NCBI RefSeq assembly: GCF_963931595.1
Contig: NZ_OZ007030.1
Coordinates: forward strand, 62,001 to 126,000
Direction: 5' to 3'
DNA length: 64,000 nt
DNA from: an uncultured Subdoligranulum sp.
GTDB taxonomy: Bacteria; Bacillota; Clostridia; Oscillospirales; Ruminococcaceae
Each line of letters starts with the position of its first letter. Position 1 is the stretch's first letter. The notes under the pieces are model-generated. The model did no database searches and was not told the DNA's origin. It saw only the letters and a program-made list of their open reading frames with translations. Below are positions 41,744 through 48,895 of the stretch, piece after piece. A program made the position numbers and the translations under genes.

Positions 41744-42244
41744 ATGGAAATTGAACGCAAATGGATGGTGAAGGGCTGGCCGGAGGGCCTTGCCATGACC
41801 GAGGATTACCGGATGGACCAGGGCTACATCAGCGTGCGGCCCACGGTGCGCATCCGGCGGGAGGCGCTGGCGGGCGGTCCCACGGCGCTGGTGCTCTGTT
41901 TTAAAGGTGGGGGAACCCTGAGCCGGGAGGAGATCGAGACCGAGATCGACGCCGGGCTCTTTGCAAAGCTGGAACATCTCATCGGCAAGCCGCTGATCCA
42001 CAAGGAGCGGCGAGGGTACGCTCTGCCCGGCGGGCTGACGCTGGAAGTGAACTGCGTGGACCCGGACCTGCCCACCGCTTTCTGGTACGCCGAGGTGGAG
42101 TTTGCCTCTGAGGCCCAGGCCCTGGCCTGGGACCCGGCGTCGGCGGGGCTGGGGGCGTATCTCTCGGACGAATGCACCGGCAAACCGGGGTCCAGCATGG
42201 GGGAATACTGGGTAGAGACCCGGGGCCAGATCGCCTCTTTGTAA
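41744..42244 (+). CDS. CYTH domain protein (triphosphate tunnel metalloenzyme)
   Basis: A 166-residue protein beginning MEIERKWMV, the ExExK signature that binds metal and triphosphate in the CYTH/TTM fold. Alternating charged strands follow: VRIRREALAGG, LVLCFKGGGTLSREEIETEI, LTLEVNCVDP, and a final YWVETRG. Bacterial members hydrolyse tripolyphosphate or act on related phosphates; the substrate is not predictable. ATG 41744 has GAGG 9 bases upstream; ATG 41729 is an alternative. Confidence 0.85.
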   Translation: MEIERKWMVKGWPEGLAMTEDYRMDQGYISVRPTVRIRREALAGGPTALVLCFKGGGTLSREEIETEIDAGLFAKLEHLIGKPLIHKERRGYALPGGLTLEVNCVDPDLPTAFWYAEVEFASEAQALAWDPASAGLGAYLSDECTGKPGSSMGEYWVETRGQIASL

Positions 42245-42267
42245 ATTGTAAAATTGTGCCGCCCTGC

Positions 42268-42296
42268 TTTACAAATGATGACAAAACGGCTACAAT
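42268..42296 (+). promoter_or_regulatory. Promoter of the first DUF3048 gene
   Basis: TTTACA (42268-42273), 17-base spacer, TACAAT (42291-42296). Confidence 0.65.
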
Positions 42297-42374
42297 AGAA
42301 CTACCTACTTGTCGGCATGACCCGGGTGTGCCCTGCCGCCCGGTTCGGATCAACCAAGAAAAGAGGAACTGCCA

Positions 42375-43835
42375 ATGAAACGTAAGCTACTGTTCGTCCT
42401 GGCCGTGCTGTCGCTCTGCGTGGTGCTGGCGGCCTGCAAGAAACAGCAGACCGACTCGCTGAGCACCCCCGCGGAGCCGGAAGTCACCGCCACGCCGGAA
42501 CCCTCGCTGGAGCCCTACAAGGCCAACGTGCTCACCGGCGAGCCCCAGGACGCGGATTACAAGAACCAGCGCATCACCGCCGTCATGGTGAACAACATTG
42601 TGGCGGCCCGTCCCCAGCGCGGCCTGTCCAAGGCGGACATTCTGTTTGAGATCAAGGTGGAGGGCGGCATCACCCGTTTCATGCCGGTCTTCACCGATTA
42701 CCAGGACATCGGCGAGATCGGCCCGGTCCGTTCCGGCCGTGACCAGTTCTTCCGCCTGATCCTGCCCTGGCAGGCCCTCTACATCCACGAGGGCCAGTCG
42801 GTGGTCATGCAGCAGTATGCCATCGACTACAGCTACGGCAACCTGAACAACAACGACGGTGCCAACGGCTACCGCGACTACGGCCGCGTGAACTGGGCCG
42901 GCGCCTCCTACAACAACGGCAACCTGGCGCTGGAGCACACGATGTACACCAACTCGGAGAACATCCAGAAGTACATCGACGACAACAGCGTGGATATGAA
43001 CCGCACCTACAACTCCACCTTCTTCAACTTCGTGGATTACCGTCTGGGCCAGACCCGCGACCTGTCCAACAGCGTGGACAGCGCCTACAGCGACAAGTAC
43101 GGCCCGGTGGTGGGCGACGGCGAGTATATCGAGATCGAGCACAGCCCCTCCTACAAGACCCGCTTCATCTATGACAGTGCCTCCAACACCTACAAGATGC
43201 AGCAGAACTACTCGGACGGCCAGTGGCGCGACACCGTGGACGAAGCGGCGGACAACACCGTGCTGAGCTTCCCCAACGTCATCGTGCTCTACACCGACAT
43301 CCACACCTATCCCGGCCATGAGGCCAAGGACCTGCAGTACGCCGAGTACGCCTGGGGCGGCGTGGGCTACTACTGCTACGGCGGCAAGTGCGAGAAAATC
43401 TACTGGCAGAAGGGCACCCCGCTGGAGGCCCTGCGGCTGTACTACCTGACCGAGGACGGCCAGTGCAGCGACACGCCGGTGGAGATCAACATCGGCAAGA
43501 GCTACGTGGCGGTGACCGACGTGGACTACGCCGAGAACTTTGTGCACAGCACGCTGGACGGCGTGGATCTGTCCAGTACCACCACCGTGACCTATGAGAG
43601 CAGCTATGTGGAGGACGACGCCGAGGAAGGCGAGACCCTGGGCATGAGCACCGACGATCTGACCAACAGCGCCACCGGCAGCGGCGAGGCGGACACCACC
43701 GCCGAAGCCCCGGCGGAGGAAGCTCCTGCGGACAGCGCCGCCGAAGCCCCGGCGGAGGAAGCTCCTGCGGACAGCGCCACCGAGGCGCCGGCCGAGGAAG
43801 CCCCGGCTGCGGAGGATCCCGAAGCGGTGGGCTGA
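42375..43835 (+). CDS. DUF3048 lipoprotein 1 (YerB-like)
   Basis: A 486-residue lipoprotein: signal peptide LLFVLAVLSLCVVLAAC with lipobox LAAC near residue 20, a short linker, then the DUF3048 domain (RITAVMVNNIVAARPQRGLS, ILFEIKVEGGITRFMPVF, IGPVRSGRDQFFRLI) and a second C-terminal domain (VIVLYTDIHTYPGHEAK, GKCEKIYWQKGTP). The tail from about residue 430 is a low-complexity Ala/Pro/Glu repeat with three EAPAEEAPA units. Fold and envelope role of DUF3048 are unsettled. RBS AAGAGGAA. It is followed at once by a paralogue. Confidence 0.88.
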   Translation: MKRKLLFVLAVLSLCVVLAACKKQQTDSLSTPAEPEVTATPEPSLEPYKANVLTGEPQDADYKNQRITAVMVNNIVAARPQRGLSKADILFEIKVEGGITRFMPVFTDYQDIGEIGPVRSGRDQFFRLILPWQALYIHEGQSVVMQQYAIDYSYGNLNNNDGANGYRDYGRVNWAGASYNNGNLALEHTMYTNSENIQKYIDDNSVDMNRTYNSTFFNFVDYRLGQTRDLSNSVDSAYSDKYGPVVGDGEYIEIEHSPSYKTRFIYDSASNTYKMQQNYSDGQWRDTVDEAADNTVLSFPNVIVLYTDIHTYPGHEAKDLQYAEYAWGGVGYYCYGGKCEKIYWQKGTPLEALRLYYLTEDGQCSDTPVEINIGKSYVAVTDVDYAENFVHSTLDGVDLSSTTTVTYESSYVEDDAEEGETLGMSTDDLTNSATGSGEADTTAEAPAEEAPADSAAEAPAEEAPADSATEAPAEEAPAAEDPEAVG

Positions 43836-43869
43836 TCCGGCGTCGGAATCCCGGTACGAGGAAACGAGC

Positions 43870-43906
43870 AGCGCAGTCCGCCCGGTGCGGGCTGCGCTGA
43901 TTTTTT
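43870..43906 (+). terminator. Hairpin between the two DUF3048 genes
   Basis: AGCGCAG(T)CCGC pairs with GCGG(G)CTGCGCT and is followed by GATTTTTT; it separates or attenuates the second gene. Confidence 0.7.
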
Positions 43907-43921
43907 GGAAAGGACCTTTCT

Positions 43922-45367
43922 ATGAAACGAACCATCCCGGCCGTCGGCATGACGGCGGCCCTGCTGGCGTCGCTGCTGTTCAGCGGCTGCAGCTTCCCGG
44001 GGGGCACGGCGTCGTCCCAGGCGCCCGCCACCCAGGAGACAGCGGCTCCCAGCGCCGAGCCCACCCCCGCGGCGGAGCCGGTGCCCAACCCGCTCACCGG
44101 CGTGGCGGATGCCGACTACACCAACCGGCGCCCGGTGGCGGTGACGCTGCGCACGCTGGAGGGCGCCGCCCCCCAGTGGGGGCTGTCCAGCGCCGACGTG
44201 CTGGTGGAGGGAGTCAGCGAAGGCACCACCGCCAGCCTGATGGCCCTCTATTCCAGTGTGGACAACATCTCCAAGGCGGGGCCGGTGGGCCCGGGGCGGG
44301 ACCTGCTGCTCCAGATGGCGCTGCCCCTCAACGCCCTGCCGGTGCACATCGACAAGAACATCTACGCCTCCAACCTGCTCAACACCCTGACCTACCAGGA
44401 CCTGGACGGCTACCACATCGGCAAGGCGGCCTTCGCCTTTGACCAGGACCGCCAGAACGCCGGCTACCGGGAGGAAAACTGCTGGTACACCACCGGCGAA
44501 CTCATCCAAAACGGCCTGAACACCTACGGCACCTCGCTGGAGGGGGCCAACACGCCCCTCTTCGTCTTCGGGGAGCGCCCGGCGGTGGAGGAGAGCGCCC
44601 GCAACGCCACGGCGCTGACCATCGCCTTCTCCCCCGACGACAGCGAACAGCTGAACTACGCGGCGGACACCGGCCTTTACGTCAAGACCAACGCCGACGG
44701 CTCCCCCACGGTGGACGCCGACAACGGCCAGCAGGTGGCCTTCACCAACGTGCTGGTGCTCTACGCCTCCAGCGGCATCAAGGATGACGGCTACACCCGG
44801 GACTACGACCTGACGGGCGGCACCGGCCTCTACCTGACGGGCGGCGCCTGGGAGCAGATCCAGTGGACCAAGGAGGACGCCACCGGCCCGCTGCAGCTGA
44901 CGGCGGCGGACGGCAGTCCGCTGGTGGTCAGCCCCGGCAAGAGTTTCATCGCCATCTGGGGCGGCTACTACGGCCAGAGCCTGACCCTCACCGGCGCCGA
45001 CGGCACGGCCCAGACCCTGCCCGAGAAGCCCGCCCTGCTGGAGAGCGGCGTCAGCGACGAGGCCGCTGCGGCGGCCCAGGCGGAGTTTGACGCCAAACAG
45101 AAGATCATCGACGCCCAGGCGGCGGTGGATGAGGCCAACGCCCAGCTGACCGACGCCCAGACCGCCCTGGAGGAAGCCCAGGCGGCCCTGGAGGAGGACA
45201 GCGAGAACGCCGACCTCATCGCCAAGCGGGACGAGGCCCAGGCCCTGGTGGACAGCCTGAACCAGACCATCGCCGACAACCAGGCCATCCTGGACGCGGC
45301 GGGGGTCTCCGCCACGCCCACCCCGGCCCCCGAGGAAGCCACTTCCTCCTCGGAATCCGGCGAATAA
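43922..45367 (+). CDS. DUF3048 lipoprotein 2 with C-terminal coiled coil
   Basis: A 481-residue paralogue of the preceding gene: lipoprotein signal AALLASLLFSGCS (lipid Cys near residue 23), DUF3048 core (RPVAVTLRTLEGAAPQWGLS, VLVEGVSEGTTASLMALY, AGPVGPGRDLLLQMALPL) and C-terminal half with VLVLYASSGIKDDGY. Conserved positions are shared with the first protein, but the C-terminal repeat tail is replaced by a ~75-residue coiled coil (AQAEFDAKQKIIDAQAAVDE, QALVDSLNQTIADNQAILD). AAAGGA precedes ATG 43922. Confidence 0.85.
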   Translation: MKRTIPAVGMTAALLASLLFSGCSFPGGTASSQAPATQETAAPSAEPTPAAEPVPNPLTGVADADYTNRRPVAVTLRTLEGAAPQWGLSSADVLVEGVSEGTTASLMALYSSVDNISKAGPVGPGRDLLLQMALPLNALPVHIDKNIYASNLLNTLTYQDLDGYHIGKAAFAFDQDRQNAGYREENCWYTTGELIQNGLNTYGTSLEGANTPLFVFGERPAVEESARNATALTIAFSPDDSEQLNYAADTGLYVKTNADGSPTVDADNGQQVAFTNVLVLYASSGIKDDGYTRDYDLTGGTGLYLTGGAWEQIQWTKEDATGPLQLTAADGSPLVVSPGKSFIAIWGGYYGQSLTLTGADGTAQTLPEKPALLESGVSDEAAAAAQAEFDAKQKIIDAQAAVDEANAQLTDAQTALEEAQAALEEDSENADLIAKRDEAQALVDSLNQTIADNQAILDAAGVSATPTPAPEEATSSSESGE

Positions 45368-45373
45368 AAACAG

Positions 45374-45405
45374 CAAACCGCCCCGGCATTGCCGGGGCGG
45401 TTTTG
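45374..45405. terminator. Bidirectional terminator between DUF3048 gene 2 and the phosphatase
   Basis: AAACCGCCCCGGC pairs with GCCGGGGCGGTTT, loop ATT, with T/A runs on both sides. Confidence 0.85.
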
Positions 45406-45413
45406 TTATGCTG

Positions 45414-46055
45414 TTATTCCTGTTCCATATCGTCCAGATAGCCCGACGGCACCACGTCGTAGGCCTCGGCCAGATGGTCCCGCATCCACATCTCGGCGTC
45501 CAGCCGCACGCTGTAGCCGGCACCGGGGTCGGTCATCCACTCCTCCGGCTTGCGGAAGGGCAGGGCGTGCTGGGCCAGCATGTTCATGATGACGCCGCCG
45601 TGGGTCACGCAGGCGGCCTCCTGGGTGTGGGTGCGCAGCATGTACTCGAACATCTTCATGAGCATCCCCGAAGTGCGGTTGAAAAAGGCCTGCCGGTCCT
45701 CGGCACCCTGGGGCACCGCCCGGCTCTTGGGGTCCATCCACTGGGCGAACTCGGGGTCCTTCACCAGCTGCTGCAGGGGTTTCCCCTCAAACTTGCCGAA
45801 GGCCATCTCCCGCAGGTCCTGCAGCTCGATCTGCCGCACCCCGGGAAAGAGCAGCTCCGCCGTCTGGGTGGCCCGCAGCATGGGACTGGTGAAGACCAGC
45901 GGCACGTCGGGATAGGTGAAGCGGTGCTTCAGTTCCTCCAGCTGGGCGCGGCCCTCGTCACACAGCGGCAGGTCGGTGCCGCTGCCTATGTACAGCCCCT
46001 GCAGGTTGCCGGCCGTCAGGCCGTGGCGGATCAGATGCAGTTTGTAATATTTCAC
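45414..46055 (-). CDS. Histidine phosphatase family protein
   Basis: A 213-residue cytoplasmic phosphatase of the phosphoglycerate mutase superfamily. The catalytic histidine is in HLIRHGLTAGN near residue 11; the supporting residues are in FTSPMLRATQTAELL, LREMAFGKFEGK and the second histidine in THGGVIMNMLAQ. Substrates in the family range from phosphoglycerate to alpha-ribazole phosphate and sugar phosphates. GTG 46055 is taken as start for AAAGGAG 7-8 bases upstream. Confidence 0.88.
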   Translation of the reverse strand: MKYYKLHLIRHGLTAGNLQGLYIGSGTDLPLCDEGRAQLEELKHRFTYPDVPLVFTSPMLRATQTAELLFPGVRQIELQDLREMAFGKFEGKPLQQLVKDPEFAQWMDPKSRAVPQGAEDRQAFFNRTSGMLMKMFEYMLRTHTQEAACVTHGGVIMNMLAQHALPFRKPEEWMTDPGAGYSVRLDAEMWMRDHLAEAYDVVPSGYLDDMEQE

Positions 46056-46092
46056 GTTGGAATCTCCTTTTCCTTCAGCGGGTATCGCTACC

Positions 46093-46121
46093 AGCATACC
46101 CCAAAACCGCCCGTTCTGCAA
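46093..46121 (-). promoter_or_regulatory. Promoter of the histidine phosphatase gene
   Basis: On the minus strand TTGCAG (46116-46121), 17-base spacer, TATGCT (46093-46098). Confidence 0.6.
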
Positions 46122-46291
46122 CGAAAAATAGTTACAATTTGGTTACAAAAACGACGCCCCGACCCTCTTTGCCAAAATTTGCCCACAATATTTATACCTG
46201 TATCCGGCGCCGGGTCCCCAAATGTAGGCGGGCCCGGCCCGCCCTGCGTCCCGCGGCCCCGGGACGGGGGAAAAACGTGTCGGAATCCGGG

Positions 46292-46320
46292 TTTACAAAA
46301 TGTTTTTTGCCGGATATAAT
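46292..46320 (+). promoter_or_regulatory. Promoter of the XRE regulator gene at 46400
   Basis: TTTACA (46292-46297), 17-base spacer, TATAAT (46315-46320). A TGTCGGA sequence (Spo0A-box-like, one mismatch) lies just upstream. The rest of the 46056-46399 gap holds GC-rich inverted repeats but no convincing ORF. Confidence 0.75.
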
Positions 46321-46399
46321 ATACAACACGTAGAAAGATGGGCGGCCCCTGCGGCCCGGCGCCCTGCGCCGGTGGGACCCGCCCCGGAAGAGGACAACT

Positions 46400-47098
46400 A
46401 TGGCCATGGAGTTCAGCCGGATCCTTACGCTGCTGCGCAAGGAGCGGGGTATCACACAAAAACAGGCGGCACAGGACCTGGGCATCAGCCAGGCCCAGCT
46501 TTCCCATTACGAGAAGGGCATCCGGGAATGCGGACTGGCCTTTGTGGTGCAGGTGGCGGATTATTACGGCGTCAGCTGCGATTATCTGCTGGGCCGCAGC
46601 GCCGAGCGCAGCGGGCAGACCATCCGGGTGGAGGACCTGCCCGACGCCAACGCCGCCACCAGCGGCAGCGTCTACCGGGGCAGCGTGCTGCCCACCATGT
46701 ACAAAAAGCTCATCGAGAATTCCCTGGACATCCTCTACGACAAACTCCAGGAGAGCGGCGACAAGGAGCTGGTGACGGCCATCAGCCGTTACCTGATGCT
46801 GGCAGTCTACAAGGTGTTCCGCCAGCTGTACGATGCCTGTCCCCGCAATGTGAAGGGGATGTTCCGCATCGGCGGGGCCCGGTGGCAGGCCAGCGCCGAC
46901 GCCGCCATGCGGCTCACCGAGGCGGACCTGACCGAGGTGCTCACCGGGGAGGACGGCACCCGGGACAGCAAGGACCCCGCCACCATGGCGCTGACCACCG
47001 AGCGGCTGACCCACGACTATCCCCGCCACGCCACCAGCCTGCTGAACCTGGTGAAAAACGCCGAGGAATCCATGCGCGGCCTGCACAGCGCCGAATAA
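46400..47098 (+). CDS. XRE-family transcriptional regulator
   Basis: A 232-residue regulator. Residues 4-65 form a Cro/C1 HTH (FSRILTLLRKERGITQKQAA, LGISQAQLSHYEKGIRECGL, DYYGVSCDYLLGRS). The remainder is helical with no known ligand domain (LPTMYKKLIENSLDILYDKL, YLMLAVYKVFRQLYDACPRN). Such long-tailed XRE proteins occur as global regulators in Ruminococcaceae. ATG 46400 (or 46406) follows AGAGGA. It has its own strong promoter; targets unknown. Confidence 0.85.
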   Translation: MAMEFSRILTLLRKERGITQKQAAQDLGISQAQLSHYEKGIRECGLAFVVQVADYYGVSCDYLLGRSAERSGQTIRVEDLPDANAATSGSVYRGSVLPTMYKKLIENSLDILYDKLQESGDKELVTAISRYLMLAVYKVFRQLYDACPRNVKGMFRIGGARWQASADAAMRLTEADLTEVLTGEDGTRDSKDPATMALTTERLTHDYPRHATSLLNLVKNAEESMRGLHSAE

Positions 47099-47145
47099 GC
47101 GGTTACACAAAACCCGCAGCCCCTGTATGAGGCCGCGGGTCATTT

Positions 47146-47397
47146 TTATTTGCCGGTCAGGGCCTTGCGGCAGGCCGGACAGACATATTTTCCGTGGAGC
47201 TGGACGGATCCCGGCACCACCTCGCCGCAGAGGGCGCAGGCGTCGGCCGGCCGGTATTTGCGCAGCAGAATGGCATCCCCCTCGGTGAGGATCTCCAGCG
47301 GCGTATCGGCGGTAATGCCGAAGGTACGGCGCAGCTCCTTGGGCAGGACCACCCGGCCCAGGGAATCGATATGACGGACGATCCCAGTGGAAATCAT
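47146..47397 (-). CDS. AbrB/SpoVT-type regulator with C-terminal zinc-ribbon motif
   Basis: An 83-residue DNA-binding protein. Residues 1-50 are the swapped-hairpin AbrB domain (GIVRHIDSLGRVVLPKELRR, GITADTPLEILTEGDAILLR). The C-terminus has two Cys pairs, CALCG and CPAC, spaced by 18 residues, a likely zinc ribbon. The start at 47397 follows AGGAGG at 8 bases. A consensus promoter (47492-47520) and Spo0A-box-like sites lie upstream, echoing the Spo0A-AbrB circuit of Bacillus. Confidence 0.88.
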   Translation of the reverse strand: MISTGIVRHIDSLGRVVLPKELRRTFGITADTPLEILTEGDAILLRKYRPADACALCGEVVPGSVQLHGKYVCPACRKALTGK

Positions 47398-47491
47398 CGT
47401 TGTTACCTCCTGTTTCCGCAACGGTCGAATTGCGGCAGTTCATGCAAAATATGGGGGATTTTTGGGTTGCCCGGCGCAACTTCTTGTAGAT

Positions 47492-47520
47492 ATTATACGA
47501 GTGTTTGGTAATATTGTCAA
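47492..47520 (-). promoter_or_regulatory. Consensus promoter of the AbrB-like gene
   Basis: On the minus strand TTGACA (47515-47520), 17-base spacer, TATAAT (47492-47497). Confidence 0.85.
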
Positions 47521-47540
47521 TATTTGGAAACTATAAACCG

Positions 47541-47677
47541 TTCGACAAAATGCGACGGAAGACGCAGTATCGACAAAAATAGATTGCCTGCTTCGCGTGT
47601 GGCGGAAAACATGCTGGAAAATGAAGACTGGTGTCGGATTTTCCCCGGACTGTTACAAGTCTGCAACAACTTCGACA
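47541..47677. promoter_or_regulatory. Cluster of Spo0A-box-like sequences
   Basis: In the 335-base gap between the AbrB-like gene and the amidase lie TTTTGTCGAA (minus strand, 47541-47550), TTTTGTCGAT (minus, 47569-47578), TGTCGGA (plus, 47632-47638) and TGTCGAA (minus, 47671-47677). The Spo0A consensus is TGTCGAA, often preceded by TTT. Two of four are exact matches. Confidence 0.55.
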
Positions 47678-47732
47678 CAACTCCGCGGTACCATATTTCC
47701 AAAGCCCGCCCGAACACAAGAAGGAGCACAAG

Positions 47733-48659
47733 ATGGCAAAAGGACGTGTCGTACTGTATGAGCAACCCCGCACCCCCGCCCGGCCGGTCTACACCGGCCG
47801 GGCACGGCGGCGCCGCCGGCGCCGGGGTGTGCGGCGGCTGCTCTTTGCCCTGGCGGCGCTGGTGGTGGCGTCCGCCGTGGGCTATGTGCTGTGGTACACC
47901 CACCCGGCCCGTCAGAGCGCCCTGGAGGACCCCGAGCGCAGCCAGGTGGAAGGGGAACTCACCGCCGACGGCGGCAGCACCGGCGCCGCGGCGACCGCCG
48001 TAACCGGCGACGGGGCCATCGTAGTGGCCATCGATCCGGGCCACGGCGGGGTGAATCCCAACATCGGCGCCGAGGACTACGGCAGCGAGGCGAACGGCCT
48101 GCGGGAGAGCGAGGTCACCCTGGCCACCGCCCGGGCGCTCTACGACCTGCTGGCGGCGGACGACCGGTTTGCCCCGGTGCTCACGGCGGACGGCAGCCAG
48201 TACCTGAAACCCAGCGAGCGGGGCGCCGCGGCCCAGGCGGCGGGGGCACAGCTGCTGCTCTCCATCCACCTGAACTACGACAGCGGCAGTTCCACCAGCG
48301 GCTTTGAGTGCTACGCCGCCCCGCCCAACCTTTCCACCAACGGCGACAGCGTCCGGTTCGGCCAGCTGCTGGCGGATTCCTTCAGCGAGATGGGGCTGCG
48401 GCTGCGGGGCACCAACGGCGTGCGCTACTTATATTATGATCAGAACGACAACAAGCAGATTTACGAATCCACCGACACCACCGTCCGCTGGGACCCCACC
48501 TTCACGGTGCTGTCCTCCTGCGGGTGCCCGGCGATACTCTGCGAGGAAGGCTTCATCACCAGCCCCTCCGACATGGCCCTGCTCTCCGGCGACGGGGGCT
48601 GCCAGGCGGCGGCCCAGCGGTACTACGACTGCATCTGCGCCTACTTTTCCCTGAACTGA
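47733..48659 (+). CDS. N-acetylmuramoyl-L-alanine amidase (Amidase_3)
   Basis: A membrane-anchored cell-wall hydrolase of 308 residues cutting the bond between MurNAc and the peptide stem. A basic cytoplasmic stretch (GRARRRRRRRGVRRLL) precedes one membrane helix (LFALAALVVASAVGYVLWY, about residues 38-56) and a linker. The catalytic domain has zinc ligands in VAIDPGHGGVN, in GLRESEVTLATA and in LLSIHLNYDSG, and the catalytic Glu in CEEGFITSPSD. AAGGAG precedes ATG 47733. Related enzymes act in division or sporulation (CwlD-like); the Spo0A-like sites upstream favour the latter. Confidence 0.9.
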   Translation: MAKGRVVLYEQPRTPARPVYTGRARRRRRRRGVRRLLFALAALVVASAVGYVLWYTHPARQSALEDPERSQVEGELTADGGSTGAAATAVTGDGAIVVAIDPGHGGVNPNIGAEDYGSEANGLRESEVTLATARALYDLLAADDRFAPVLTADGSQYLKPSERGAAAQAAGAQLLLSIHLNYDSGSSTSGFECYAAPPNLSTNGDSVRFGQLLADSFSEMGLRLRGTNGVRYLYYDQNDNKQIYESTDTTVRWDPTFTVLSSCGCPAILCEEGFITSPSDMALLSGDGGCQAAAQRYYDCICAYFSLN

Positions 48660-48660
48660 G

Positions 48661-48703
48661 GACGACCCCTGCGCGAACTTTGCGCGCGGGGGCCGTCTTT
48701 TTT
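48661..48703 (+). terminator. Terminator of the amidase gene
   Basis: GACG(A)CCCC(T)GCGCG pairs with CGCGC(G)GGGG(C)CGTC and runs into six T residues. Confidence 0.8.
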
Positions 48704-48895
48704 GTTGTTTTGCGGGCGGCGGCCGGGTACGCCGGACTTTTGCCGGGATTTTCGGCAGGGTTTGTCCGGCGGGGGGACAAAGGCACAGTTTCCCACTAGT
48801 TTTTGGATTTCCCCGGCCTGCGGCAAAAACCTCCGATTCCCCCGTGGTATAGTGCAGCTACCGTACGGCATACAACATAAAGGGGGAACCGATCT

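Noticed and set aside
43690..43820. A CRISPR-like array at the end of the first DUF3048 gene.
   Set aside because: The direct repeats are in frame, encode EAPAEEAPA units and have no spacers; no CRISPR array was seen anywhere in the window.
46192..46485. A minus-strand ORF across the histidine phosphatase-XRE gap.
   Set aside because: It crosses two promoters, lacks a ribosome site and has antisense-type composition.
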